35,306 nucleotides of DNA from an uncultured Acidobacteriota bacterium (GTDB lineage Bacteria; Acidobacteriota; Vicinamibacteria; Marinacidobacterales; SMYC01), in the NCBI GenBank assembly GCA_947259165.1, contig CAMYKY010000022.1:1-35306 (forward strand). The letters are read 5' to 3'. The position numbers and the translations under genes were made by a program. The notes under the pieces are model-generated. The model worked only from the letters and a program-made list of their open reading frames with translations, was not told where the DNA came from and searched no databases. Positions within the stretch are counted from its first letter, which is position 1, and every line of letters starts with the position of its first letter. Below are positions 7,910 through 17,228 of this stretch, piece after piece.

Positions 7910-10798
7910 CTGAAACGGGTTGGTCTGTTCGTTATCACGCTGACGATTGCGTCCGGCACACGTATCGAAGCTCAAGAGCTTCGCGGGCGCATCGTGGGCA
8001 CGGTTCGCGATAACTCGGGCGGTTTACTCTCCGGCGTGAGCGTCGCGCTCACGGGCGAGGCGATGATCGCACCCCGAGTCACGCTCACCGGCTCGAACGG
8101 CAGCTACGCCTTTCCTTCGGTATCTCCCGGGCACTACGACATCGTGTTCGAGCTGACCGGCTTTCAGACGGTTCGAAGGGCGGCTGTCCGCGTCAACCTC
8201 AACGTAACGCTGACGATTAGCGCTGAGCTACCTCTTGCGGGCGTCCAGGAATCCTTGACCATCACGGAGGAGACGCCTGTCGTGGACTTCAAGACCACGA
8301 CCACGGCGGTGAACTTTACCGAAGAGCTCCTCGAAGATATTCCCAACGCCCGGGACATTTGGGCTGCGATGGCTCAAGCGCCGGGATTTCAAATGAATGG
8401 CTACGACGTGGGCGGCTCACACGCGGGGACACAAACGGGCTACATCACCTATGGAGCCGAATCACAAAACCGCACGCTTCTCGAAGGCATCAACGTTACC
8501 GAGGGTGCGGATTTGAACGCAGGCTACTTCGACTATGGCAGCTTCGAGGAGTATCAGCTCGGGGGTGCTGGCAACCAAGTCGAAACCCATGGTATTGGCG
8601 CCTTCCACAACATTGCGATCCGCTCGGGCGGCGACGAGTTCAAAGCGGATGTCTACTACGACTACGTCGGGGGAGGCATGGTTTCCAACAACGTCCCCGC
8701 TGAGTTCGAGCCGAGCGCAAGTGGCGAGAGAGATGGCTTTGTCGCACCCGCCGGCGGAGTCGTCAGAGGAAACCCCATCGACCAACAGTGGGATTTCAAC
8801 GCTGGGTTTGGCGGGCCGGTCGTTCGCAGCAAAGCCTGGTGGTTCTTCAGTTACCGAAAGTACAACCAGGACCAGTTCGTCTTCGGCCTACCGCAGACAG
8901 CGCATACCGAGCTCGTGAACTACACCCTGAAGGGCAATTGGCAGGTCAACTACAAGAACGAGATCATCGCGTTTTGGAATCGGCGTACGAAGTTTCAGCC
9001 AGAGCGCGGGCTCGGCCCGACCCGTCCCATCAACGCGGCCCACTGGCAGTCGTCGGTCAACAAGCCGGCAAAGCTCGAGTGGACGAGTGTGCTCAACGAA
9101 AACGCTTTTTTGGACGTGCAGGGATCGTGGTGGCAAAACGAGTTCCCGCTCTACCCGACGCAGACGGAAGCACCCTTGGGCGAAGGCGTCGACCCGGGCC
9201 GCCTCGACCGGGCTACGGGACAGTTCGCCGACGCGGCCTTTAGCTACTACCACTTCCGTGATACGCAAAAACCTCAGCTGACGGGGTCGCTGTCGTACTA
9301 CATCGACGACGCCCGCGGCTCGCACAGCCTGAAGTTCGGAAGCGAATGGTACCGGGAGCGCCGGGAGTACTTGCGCTTCCAGCCGCACAACCAGTTCTAC
9401 TACGACAGTGCCGGCGTGCCGCAAGACGTCGATCTTTACAACACGCCTAACAACAACACGAACGATGCGAGCCTGTTTTCGCTGTGGTTCACCGACTCGT
9501 GGACGGTAGGCAATCGGCTGACGTTCAATCTGGGCCTGCGTTATGACCGCTACGCGCTCGGATGGCCCGAACAGAGGATCGAGCCGCAGCTTCCCGGCTT
9601 TCCGTTCGAATCCGTTCAGACCCCAGCGACGACAACGAACATCCTCAACGGGCTCGGCCCGCGGGTCGGAGTCGCGTGGGACGTGACGGGTGAGGGCCGT
9701 ACGGTGGCGAAAGCCTTTTTTGGACGCTTCTACTCGAACCCGAGTACTGCTTTCGTCGACGCCGCGAATCCCGTCAGCACCGTCCAACTGCGCTACACGT
9801 TCAACGACCTCGATGGCGATCGCGTTCTGACGCCGGGACGGTGCGGGGAATTGTGGTGTTCAGAGGAGCTCGGTCCGCTACAGACAACGATAGGCGGTGG
9901 CGGAAGCCGCCAGGTCGACCCGGATCTTTTGTTCGAGTACGGGCAAGAAGCTTCGCTCGCGATCGAGCACGAGCTCCGGCCGAACCTTTCGGTACGCGCG
10001 AACTATGTATACAAGAGCGTCGGCAATGGTTGGGGGGAGGTTGACGTCGGGCGTTTCGATGAATACAGCATCCCGTTTTTGTATCAAGACGTCGGCGACG
10101 ACAACATCGCCGGCACGCCGGACGATCAAGAGATCCTGCTCCACGACCGACCCGCGCGCATCGGCTCCGAGCGCCTGTGGACGAACCCCGTCAAATACGA
10201 CGGCCTCGAGCCATTCGAGGGCAAGGTGAATACGTTCGAGGTCGCGCTCAACAAGCGCTTCTCCGACCGATGGATGTTCTTGACGTCGTATCTGTATACG
10301 AAGTCCGATGATTTCCGAGATACGACGCAGGCGTCGACGAGCCGAATCGAGGCGATGCGCACCGCCATCCTCTACAACTGGGAGCCCAATCTTCAGGAAT
10401 ACTACGGACGACAGGATTCCCGATTCTGGAACTTCAAGGCCGTGGGCCGCTACGTGTTTCCGTTCGAGCTCGGCGTCAGCACGTCCTACAAGCTGCAAAG
10501 CGGGTACAGCTACGCTCGCAATATCAGCGTTCGCTTGCCGAACGCAGGCACGGAGCGTATCCACGCGACACCGATCGCGGACAACCAAGCAGACAACGTG
10601 GGTATCTGGGATTTTCGCGTCGACTACACGTTGTTGCTGGAAACGCGCGGCCGGGTGACGCTCATGGGCGATGTGTACAACGTTTTGAACTCGAATCCAG
10701 TCGTGAACTTTCGTTCGTTCAGCGGTAGTCGGTACAAAGAAGTGATTGCGCTGCTCGACCCTCGGGTGTTCCGCGTGGGCGTGCGCTTCGAGTTCTAG
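7910..10798 (+). CDS. TonB-dependent receptor, Oar-like, with N-terminal carboxypeptidase-regulatory domain
   Basis: The protein starts with a clear signal peptide 'LKRVGLFVITLTIASGTRIE' and a cleavage region before 'AQELRG'. A carboxypeptidase-regulatory/CnaB-like fold follows ('IVGTVRDNSGGLLSGVSVAL...GSYAFPSVSPGHYDI', about 25-110), then a plug ('NARDIWAAMAQAPGFQ...LLEGINVTEG') and a long beta-barrel ending in '...VGVRFEF', the C-terminal phenylalanine typical of outer-membrane proteins. The family takes up large ligands such as glycans or peptides across the outer membrane using TonB energy; the ligand here is unknown. The ATG at 7793 would add 39 residues with no signal character, so I chose CTG 7910 with its ideal ribosome site. 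Its TAG stop shares a CTAG with the convergent gene. Confidence 0.9.
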   Translation: MKRVGLFVITLTIASGTRIEAQELRGRIVGTVRDNSGGLLSGVSVALTGEAMIAPRVTLTGSNGSYAFPSVSPGHYDIVFELTGFQTVRRAAVRVNLNVTLTISAELPLAGVQESLTITEETPVVDFKTTTTAVNFTEELLEDIPNARDIWAAMAQAPGFQMNGYDVGGSHAGTQTGYITYGAESQNRTLLEGINVTEGADLNAGYFDYGSFEEYQLGGAGNQVETHGIGAFHNIAIRSGGDEFKADVYYDYVGGGMVSNNVPAEFEPSASGERDGFVAPAGGVVRGNPIDQQWDFNAGFGGPVVRSKAWWFFSYRKYNQDQFVFGLPQTAHTELVNYTLKGNWQVNYKNEIIAFWNRRTKFQPERGLGPTRPINAAHWQSSVNKPAKLEWTSVLNENAFLDVQGSWWQNEFPLYPTQTEAPLGEGVDPGRLDRATGQFADAAFSYYHFRDTQKPQLTGSLSYYIDDARGSHSLKFGSEWYRERREYLRFQPHNQFYYDSAGVPQDVDLYNTPNNNTNDASLFSLWFTDSWTVGNRLTFNLGLRYDRYALGWPEQRIEPQLPGFPFESVQTPATTTNILNGLGPRVGVAWDVTGEGRTVAKAFFGRFYSNPSTAFVDAANPVSTVQLRYTFNDLDGDRVLTPGRCGELWCSEELGPLQTTIGGGGSRQVDPDLLFEYGQEASLAIEHELRPNLSVRANYVYKSVGNGWGEVDVGRFDEYSIPFLYQDVGDDNIAGTPDDQEILLHDRPARIGSERLWTNPVKYDGLEPFEGKVNTFEVALNKRFSDRWMFLTSYLYTKSDDFRDTTQASTSRIEAMRTAILYNWEPNLQEYYGRQDSRFWNFKAVGRYVFPFELGVSTSYKLQSGYSYARNISVRLPNAGTERIHATPIADNQADNVGIWDFRVDYTLLLETRGRVTLMGDVYNVLNSNPVVNFRSFSGSRYKEVIALLDPRVFRVGVRFEF

Positions 10799-12828
10799 CG
10801 GGCGAGTTTCTTCAAGCGCTCGTTCACTGCGTCCTGCTCCGGGTCGAGCTCGAGCGAGCGCTCGAAGTAGTGTCTGGCTTTGTCTTGGTTGCCAACCCGT
10901 TGATGTGAATCCCCGAGCGCGTTGAGCGTGCTCGGGTCGGGCGGACGGATCGCGACGGCTCGCTCCAGGTATCGAACTGCCTTCTCGTAGTCCTCTTTGA
11001 GGTAGTACGCCAGGCCGAGACCGGCAACGACTTCGAACTGAGCGTGAAACCGCTCCTCGAGCGGGTAGAGAAGTGTCAATGCGCGATCGGCGTCAGCGGT
11101 GCGGAGGTACGCGCTCGCCAGTTTCCATCGTATCGCGGGCAAGTTCGGGTTGCCTGCGGCCATGGCAGCCTCATAGTCTCGTTGCGCTTCCTCGTAGCGA
11201 GCGAGTCGCCACAGCTGATCGCCGCGCACGAGCGCGAGAAGTCCCGGCGTGGTCGTATTGAACCCGCGGCGGTAGACGAACGCCGGTCGAGGCACGTGGG
11301 TTCGTGGTGAGATCCTTAGCTCGGTGCGTTTTTCGGCGAGGGTGGCGCGGTCGGCGCCCACGAGCTTCGCGCGAATCTGGTAGTCGCCGCCCGCGAGCCC
11401 GAATGTCGAGAGCTTACCCGTGAGGGACCCCGTGTCGCTGTCGAGCACATCGTCGCCAGAGAGGAGCTCGAATATCGTTGTCGCGCCGTCGGGCGCCGAG
11501 AGAACTTGTGCAAAAACCCTGACGGCGTCGCCGGTGGCAAAGAGGTTCGCGGCGGCGGGTTCGAGGCGGACTTTTCCGTACTGAAAGGTGCGTACCTCGT
11601 CGGGCCGGACCGACTCGGACGAGACCGTGACGTCACGGCAAACGATCACATCGACGATCGTGGGCGCGTTGGTCGAAGCGAGTATCTCGAGCTCGGCTTC
11701 GGCAACGGTGTAGTTTTTGAGCGCGCGGTTTCTCACGACGACGGCGATTGCGTAGGTGCCGGGAATGAGGGGAAAGTCGTCCTGATAGGCAATGGGCGAG
11801 GTTTGGATGGACTCCACCTGTTGCGGCGTGAGCTCGATGAACGTAGAGCGCGTCGTGGAGTGAACGAGCACCTCGTTCTCGTTTTGGACCTCGACGTCGA
11901 CGTCGAGCGTCGTGTAGAACCGGGTTTGGTTTTCGTCGGTCTCGAGCCCGAAGCTCGTTGGATCGAGCTCGATGCTGTAGTGGACGATCGGAGTGGCTTC
12001 GGGGCCCGCCATTACCGAGAAGACGTTCCGGTTCGGGACGAAGTTGAACGAGTACTCGACCCCAACGCGTTCGTGGTAGCGTTCCCAAGCTTCGATGTAG
12101 TCGGTGTTGATGGCCCGCTTCGGAGAGTCCTCGATGCGCGCGAGCAAAGCGTCGACACCGGTAGCGGGACGAGCGGTGAGAAGGTCCGGCGGCTTCCCGG
12201 CGTCGAGCGAGAGCGACGCGCTGGCGAGCTCGGTATCTATTTCTTCAAGCTTGGCGATTGCCGTAAGCTCATCCGTGGCCGCGCTGATATCGGTGCCACG
12301 AAGAAGTGAAGCGGGCCCGTCGATTAGGGGATGGTAGAGCCGGTAGTCTCCCACCTCGTCGCGCTTGAAAAACAGGAGGTAGAAATAAGCGGGAAGGCCC
12401 CGACCCTCTTGATTCTGGAAAAACCACAGCTCAGATTCTTTGAGCGTATTCTGGCCGTAGAATCTCTGTATGGTTCGCGGCTCTCCGAGGATGATGTAGT
12501 ACCGGCCACGGTCTGTACGCCACCCCGGCAAGAAGCTCTCTCTGCCGAGGAACTCGTTCGCGTAGGCGATGCGCCGATAGTGCTCATCCCGGTACTCGTT
12601 TTCCGGCGTGACGGGATTCGGGTCGCGCTTCGCCCAGAATGCGGTAATGAACCGAGAGCGCTCGTCCGAGGTATCTAGTGACACGAAGAGCTTGCGCTCG
12701 GGCTCGGTGATGATGTAAGCGACGTCCTCCTCGATCCACTTCGGATGCTCCTCGACGACACGTTGGGTCGCGGCGACACGCCCGACGGAGACGGCGGTGA
12801 TGAAAATGGCAAGGACGATTGGGTGCAA
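10795..12828 (-). CDS. GWxTD domain protein with C-terminal TPR repeats, secreted
   Basis: A 677-residue protein with an N-terminal hydrophobic signal ('MHPIVLAIFITAVSVGRVAA'). Residues about 30-190 form a GWxTD domain, with the signature GWRTD at 102-106 followed by 'RGRYYIILGEP'. A long beta-rich middle region follows, then a TPR array in the last 150 residues ('AYLRTADADRALTLLYPLEE', 'AYYLKEDYEKAVRYLERAV', 'HYFERSLELDPEQ'). GWxTD proteins are common in Acidobacteriota and Bacteroidota, and their biochemical role is not established. TPRs suggest a scaffold in the periplasm. The start is TTG at 12828; TTTAAT at 12845-12840 is a plausible -10 box only 11 bases upstream. Confidence 0.86.
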   Translation of the reverse strand: MHPIVLAIFITAVSVGRVAATQRVVEEHPKWIEEDVAYIITEPERKLFVSLDTSDERSRFITAFWAKRDPNPVTPENEYRDEHYRRIAYANEFLGRESFLPGWRTDRGRYYIILGEPRTIQRFYGQNTLKESELWFFQNQEGRGLPAYFYLLFFKRDEVGDYRLYHPLIDGPASLLRGTDISAATDELTAIAKLEEIDTELASASLSLDAGKPPDLLTARPATGVDALLARIEDSPKRAINTDYIEAWERYHERVGVEYSFNFVPNRNVFSVMAGPEATPIVHYSIELDPTSFGLETDENQTRFYTTLDVDVEVQNENEVLVHSTTRSTFIELTPQQVESIQTSPIAYQDDFPLIPGTYAIAVVVRNRALKNYTVAEAELEILASTNAPTIVDVIVCRDVTVSSESVRPDEVRTFQYGKVRLEPAAANLFATGDAVRVFAQVLSAPDGATTIFELLSGDDVLDSDTGSLTGKLSTFGLAGGDYQIRAKLVGADRATLAEKRTELRISPRTHVPRPAFVYRRGFNTTTPGLLALVRGDQLWRLARYEEAQRDYEAAMAAGNPNLPAIRWKLASAYLRTADADRALTLLYPLEERFHAQFEVVAGLGLAYYLKEDYEKAVRYLERAVAIRPPDPSTLNALGDSHQRVGNQDKARHYFERSLELDPEQDAVNERLKKLAR

Positions 12829-12879
12829 GGCGCGTCCATATTAAACGCTTGGTAGTGTGACGAATCGACTTTGTTGACG

Positions 12880-12909
12880 TGTTGACAGTCGACATGTGGA
12901 TAGTCTACA
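12880..12909. promoter_or_regulatory. Tandem 15-bp operator before padR
   Basis: Two abutting quasi-palindromes, TGTTGACAGTCGACA (12880-12894) and TGTGGATAGTCTACA (12895-12909), agree at 12 of 15 positions (TGTnGAnAGTCnACA). Each has one mismatch between its arms. The first covers the -35 and the second overlaps the -10 box of the padR promoter. This is consistent with autorepression by the PadR protein encoded immediately downstream; the assignment of the regulator is inference. Confidence 0.6.
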
Positions 12910-12911
12910 GT
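12882..12911 (+). promoter_or_regulatory. padR-ADOP promoter
   Basis: A perfect -35 TTGACA (12882-12887), an 18-base spacer and -10 TACAGT (12906-12911) are followed seven bases later by the GTG start codon. The predicted transcript begins at or one base from the start codon, and there is no ribosome site. Confidence 0.55.
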
Positions 12912-12918
12912 TTCCTGC

Positions 12919-13257
12919 GTGGCTGACGACAAAACTGAAATCCCCTACGGAACCCTGGATCTGCTGATCCTCAAGACGCTCGAAACGATGGGGCCGATGC
13001 ACGGCTACGGCGTTGCTCGCCGCATCGAGCAGGTCTCGGAGAATCTACTGACCTTGAATCAAGGCTCGATCTATCCAGCCTTGATCCGTCTTACCCAGAA
13101 AGGGTGGATTCGCACCACGCCGGGAGTTTCGGAAACGAAACGCAAAGTGAAGTTCTACTCTTTGACCCGGGCGGGGAAAAAGCAACTCGGTGTCGAGATC
13201 GCGAGATGGGAGACGGCGACCGCGGTGGTGGCGCGTTTTCTGGAGACGCCGTCGTGA
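12919..13257 (+). CDS. PadR family transcriptional regulator
   Basis: A 112-residue winged-helix protein with the PadR signature: 'YGTLDLLILKTLETMGPMHG' (helix 1-2), 'QGSIYPALIRLTQKGWI' (recognition helix) and the wing 'KRKVKFYSLTRAGKKQL'. PadR proteins are usually local repressors of transporter genes that respond to small molecules. The gene overlaps the ADOP permease start by four bases (GTGA), so the two are translationally coupled. The tandem palindromes upstream are the likely binding sites. GTG at 12919 is chosen because it aligns the family start with the promoter spacing. Confidence 0.93.
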   Translation: MADDKTEIPYGTLDLLILKTLETMGPMHGYGVARRIEQVSENLLTLNQGSIYPALIRLTQKGWIRTTPGVSETKRKVKFYSLTRAGKKQLGVEIARWETATAVVARFLETPS

Positions 13258-15893
13258 CCCGACGCCAGCTCGTGCGTCGGGTGGGAGCGTTGTTGGGCAA
13301 GCGCCGGCATGAGCAGGAGCTGAATGACGAGATCCTCGCGCACCTCGAGCTCGCCGAACGGGACGCGATGGCGGAAGGGCTCTCGTCTGAACAGGCGCGC
13401 CTGCTGGCGCGGCGCAGGTTCGGCGGCATCGAGCAAATGAAAGAGCACCATCGCGACCAGCGCAGCATCCGTGTCGTCGAGATCATCGCGAAGGACTTTC
13501 GATACGGACTCGCGGCGCTGATTCGTGAGCCCGGGTTCGCGCTCGTGACGATTGGAATTCTCGCGATTGGGATTGGCGCGAACACGGCCATGTTCAGCCT
13601 GGTCGACGCAGTCTTGATGAAGCCGCTTCCGTTTCCAGAGCCGGACCGGATCGTGAGGGTGTGGGAGACGCCGCCCAACGCAACGCGGAACCCCGTCACG
13701 ACGATGGACTTCATCGACTGGAAACGGTTGAGTCACTCGTTCACTGCATTGGCTGCGGAGCGGAATGCGCGAGCCGCCCTAACTGGCGACGGAGAGCCCA
13801 AGCGGATTTCGGGGAAACGTGTGTCGGCAGATTACTTCCAAGCTTTCGCCGTGCAAGCGCACATCGGACGAACGTTCGCAGTCGACGAAGACCAGCCGGG
13901 CGCGGAGCCGGTCGTCGTGTTGAGCCATGCAGCGTGGTACACCCACTTCGGTGGTGACGCCCGCATTCTCGATCGCGAGATCGTGCTCGATGGCACCGCC
14001 CATCGGGTGGTCGGTGTTCTGCCGGCCGGTGTCTTCGACCGAGACTCTGCCAGCTTCTGGATGCCGATGATCTTCACGCCCGAAGAGCGAACCCGTGGGT
14101 CCCACTGGCTGCGTGTGGTCGGCCGTCTCAATGAAGGCGTGAGCCTCGCGGAAGCACGGGAGGAAATGCGTTCCATCGATGAGAGCCTCACCGAGCTGTC
14201 GCCAACCTGGAAACAGAATTGGGGGGTGTTGGTCGAGCCGTTCGACGAGCGGCTCGTTGGAGACAGTTTGCGGCAATCGATCGTCGTTGCTTTTGGCGCG
14301 GTAGCCCTGGTCCTTCTCCTCGCTTGTGCCAACGTCGCGAACTTGCTGTTGGCCAAAGGCGCGAACCGCAAGAAAGAGATGGCGGTTCGTGCTGCACTTG
14401 GTGCAACTCGCGGACGTTTGCTCGGGCAGCTCGTCACCGAAAGCGTTGTCCTGTGTTTGCTCGGCAGCTTGGCCGGCGTCGCCCTTGCGTTCGTTATGAT
14501 TCGCACCGCGCGGCCACTTCTCTCACCATCGCTCCCCGTTACTGCCGATGTCACGCTGGATTTGCGCGTGCTCGGATACGGCGCCGCGGTCGCGGTGGCG
14601 GTTTGCCTGCTCATCGGGTTGCTTCCGTCGCTTTCGACTTCGTTCGGCAAGCTGTCACGAGCTTTGAACGACGCTTCACGCGGGTCCTCCCGTTCTGGCG
14701 ACGGTTTGCGGCGGGCGATCGTCGTCGGGGAGTTTGCCGTCTCGCTCGTTCTCGTCTGCGGGGCACTTCTCATGTTGAAGAGTCTCTCCAATCTGCAGCA
14801 CGTCGAGACCGGCGTCCGCGTCGACAACGTAATCACCCTGTCGATCGACCTTCCGCTCGCCGCGTATCCAACGCCGTCGACCGCGACTGGCTTTTTTCGG
14901 AACGTCGTCGAGCGCGTCGAAGCTGCGCCGGCAGTCGCGCGGGCCGCACTGTCCACACACTTGCCTTTTGCGGAGGTCGGCGCCGGGCAAGGCATGTTCA
15001 TCCCGGGAACAGACGAGGGCATCAACGTTCGCTACAAGAGAGTCGACTCGAGCTATTTCGCCGTGCTCGGGATTCCTGTCGTGTCCGGCCGAGGAATCGA
15101 ACCGAGCGACCGTGAAGACGCACCGCGCGTTTGGGTCGTCAACGAAGAGCTCGCTCGACGGTTGTCCCTCGACCTCGGCGCTACCGAGCCCGTAGGCCAG
15201 CTAGCGCGCGTGACCACGCCCTACTATGTGCAAAAAGGCGGCGAGCTCGTCGAGGGAACCATCGTCGGCGTCATCCGCAACGAACGCGTGGGCGACCTCG
15301 CGGCGGACGATCGACCTGTGCTCTACGTTCCGCTCGCTCAAGCGCCGACACGAGATATCCGGCTGCTCGTCGAAAGCCAGGCAGACCCGTCTGCACTCGT
15401 GCCAAGCGTCCGAGACGCCCTCAAAGAGATCGACGCGAACCTCCCGCTCGGCGACGTGCAAACGATGCACCAGGTCAAGCAACGAAGCCTCGCCGGAGCC
15501 CGGCACCCAACGTGGATCGTCGGCGCTTTCGCTGCCATCGCCGCTTTTTTGGCCGCGCTGGGAATGTACGGCGTTCTCTCTTACGCCGTGGCGCAACAAC
15601 GCCGTGAGATCGGAATCCGCGTCGCTTTCGGTGCCGGCCGGACCCAAATCCTCACACACGTATTGCGCTCCGGGGTATCCATGATTTTCATAGGGCTCGT
15701 GCTCGGTCTGATCGGAACCTTGCAGGCGACGACGGTACTCGAGAGCTTGCTCTTCCAAGTATCCGCGTTGGATCCCTTCGTGATCGTGCTCGCATGCGCG
15801 TCGATGCTGCTCGTTGGCTTGCTCGCCGGATTCGTTCCCGCGAGCCGAGCCGCACACGTGGATCCTATGACCGTGCTGCGCGAGGAGGGCTGA
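13254..15893 (+). CDS. ADOP-type ABC permease (MacB/FtsX family)
   Basis: This 879-residue membrane protein belongs to the acidobacterial duplicated orphan permease type. Residues 1-85 are a short cytoplasmic helical region ('EILAHLELAERDAMAEGLS'). A first membrane helix ('FALVTIGILAIGIGANTAMF') leads to a large periplasmic MacB-PCD domain with 'DAVLMKPLPFPEPDRI'. Two FtsX domains follow: the first around 'LVLLLACANVANLLLAKGAN...EMAVRAALGATRGRL', and the second at the C-terminus ('AFLAALGMYGVLSYAVAQQR...REIGIRVAFGAG'). No ATPase gene adjoins it, as expected for an 'orphan' permease. The substrate is unknown; MacB relatives transmit force for peptide, antibiotic or lipoprotein export. GTG 13254 overlaps the padR stop and is preferred over the earlier frame extension. 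Confidence 0.92.
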   Translation: MTRRQLVRRVGALLGKRRHEQELNDEILAHLELAERDAMAEGLSSEQARLLARRRFGGIEQMKEHHRDQRSIRVVEIIAKDFRYGLAALIREPGFALVTIGILAIGIGANTAMFSLVDAVLMKPLPFPEPDRIVRVWETPPNATRNPVTTMDFIDWKRLSHSFTALAAERNARAALTGDGEPKRISGKRVSADYFQAFAVQAHIGRTFAVDEDQPGAEPVVVLSHAAWYTHFGGDARILDREIVLDGTAHRVVGVLPAGVFDRDSASFWMPMIFTPEERTRGSHWLRVVGRLNEGVSLAEAREEMRSIDESLTELSPTWKQNWGVLVEPFDERLVGDSLRQSIVVAFGAVALVLLLACANVANLLLAKGANRKKEMAVRAALGATRGRLLGQLVTESVVLCLLGSLAGVALAFVMIRTARPLLSPSLPVTADVTLDLRVLGYGAAVAVAVCLLIGLLPSLSTSFGKLSRALNDASRGSSRSGDGLRRAIVVGEFAVSLVLVCGALLMLKSLSNLQHVETGVRVDNVITLSIDLPLAAYPTPSTATGFFRNVVERVEAAPAVARAALSTHLPFAEVGAGQGMFIPGTDEGINVRYKRVDSSYFAVLGIPVVSGRGIEPSDREDAPRVWVVNEELARRLSLDLGATEPVGQLARVTTPYYVQKGGELVEGTIVGVIRNERVGDLAADDRPVLYVPLAQAPTRDIRLLVESQADPSALVPSVRDALKEIDANLPLGDVQTMHQVKQRSLAGARHPTWIVGAFAAIAAFLAALGMYGVLSYAVAQQRREIGIRVAFGAGRTQILTHVLRSGVSMIFIGLVLGLIGTLQATTVLESLLFQVSALDPFVIVLACASMLLVGLLAGFVPASRAAHVDPMTVLREEG

Positions 15894-15898
15894 GACTC

Positions 15899-17121
15899 TT
15901 ACCTGGCGAGCTCGCTATCCCAGTTGAGGACGACGGTTGTCGGAGGCGTCGTGTTGTCTCCGAGCGAGCTCAGGAGGAGAAAACGGTCTCCATCCGGCGA
16001 TACGAGGTATCGGTTGTGGATGGTAATGGTGCGTAAGTAGGCTGCGAACAAAGGCTCCGGAATACCCGCCTCGAAAGTCTCACCGGGCTGAACGGTCACG
16101 CGCATCATGTTTGCCGCGGCGTCGAGGTAGTAGAGAACGCTACCATCGGGGCTCCACCGCGCATCACTGCCGCCGGCGGTGGAGACCTGCCACTTGCGCC
16201 CGGGGCCGGGGAAAGTCTGCACATAGATTTCCGATTGGCCGGATTCGGTGGAGTCGTACACGACCCAACGGCCTCGGGCGAAAAACGTGCGCGCACTTCA
16301 GTACACGGGGTGTTTGCGAACGGCCGTGGCTTCTCGTCGCTATCCATAGAATGGACCCACACGTCCCACCCGTTCTCCGGATGGTGTTCGTAGTAGAGGA
16401 GGAAGCGTCCGTCGGGCGACCACGACGACGGATGCTGCTGGAACTCGCCTTCCCCGAGAATTTCGGCCGCGCCGGGGCCACCCACGGCTTGGACGGCGAC
16501 GAGACGTTGGCCTTCGTGCTCCGTCGAAAAAGCGATGCGATCGCCTTCGGGGGACCAGATGGGCGTTCGCTCTGTTGTTTGGCCGAACGTGAACCGGGAC
16601 GAAACGCCTCGGACCAAGTCGCGTATCCAGATGTCTCCGGAGTCGGAGCCGTTCGGGCCCATCTCGATCGCGAGCCACCTGCCGTCCGGCGAGAGATCGG
16701 TGGCGAGGATATCCCCGGGCTCGGCCTCTTGTTGCTCAAGCTCGCCTTGGACGTCCGTCCAAACTACCGCCGCCGGCTTCACCGCCGCGGAAGGCCAGAA
16801 CACCAGTCCTCGAGGTCGAGAAGTGAGCGAGTCCGACGTTATCGATGCCGAGTTTTCCGCCAGCGGGGTCGGCTCGCCTGCCCTCCCGGCCAACGTCATG
16901 AAGCGTGCAAATGTGAGGATGGTTCAGACTCGAGACCGTGCGCGCCTCGCGCTCGAACCGCTCGCGCAAATCAGCATCGTTGGAAAGATGCTCCGGAAGC
17001 ACTTTGATAGCGACGATACGGTCGAGGCGTGTGTCTTTAGCCTTGTAGACTTCGCCCGGCCGGCTCCGATGGCGGCGAGGATTTCGTAAGGACCCAGACG
17101 AGTTTCCTGCTTGATTTCCAA
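15899..17121 (-). pseudogene. Second decayed Ser/Thr kinase-PD40 gene
   Basis: The ATG at 17121 begins '[20 protein letters not shown]', followed by an indel at about 17055-17060 that removes the frame within the glycine-rich loop. The next frame has '[11 protein letters not shown]' and '[20 protein letters not shown]' up to '[13 protein letters not shown]'. The catalytic core (HRD, DFG) is then absent, and the sequence continues into propeller repeats ('[15 protein letters not shown]', 'GDIWIRDLVRGVSSRFTFG', 'WSPEGDRIAFS'). Two further frame changes occur near 16760 and 16265; the final blades run from 16261 to the TAA at 15899. At least three frameshifts and a large deletion make it a relic. 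The family are membrane-anchored kinases with external propeller sensors. Confidence 0.85.
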
Positions 17122-17228
17122 ATTTCTTGAGCTCCTAGGAATCGTGCTAATTTACCGGGCCGCGAGCGTGACCGTCAAGGGTGAAGGACGACCGGCCCAC
17201 GACGTTTCCGTACTAGACTCTGGACGCC

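Noticed and set aside
13832..15025. Long - strand frame opposite the ADOP permease
   Set aside because: Low-complexity Arg/Ser/Pro-rich composition, no motifs; shadow of the + strand gene.
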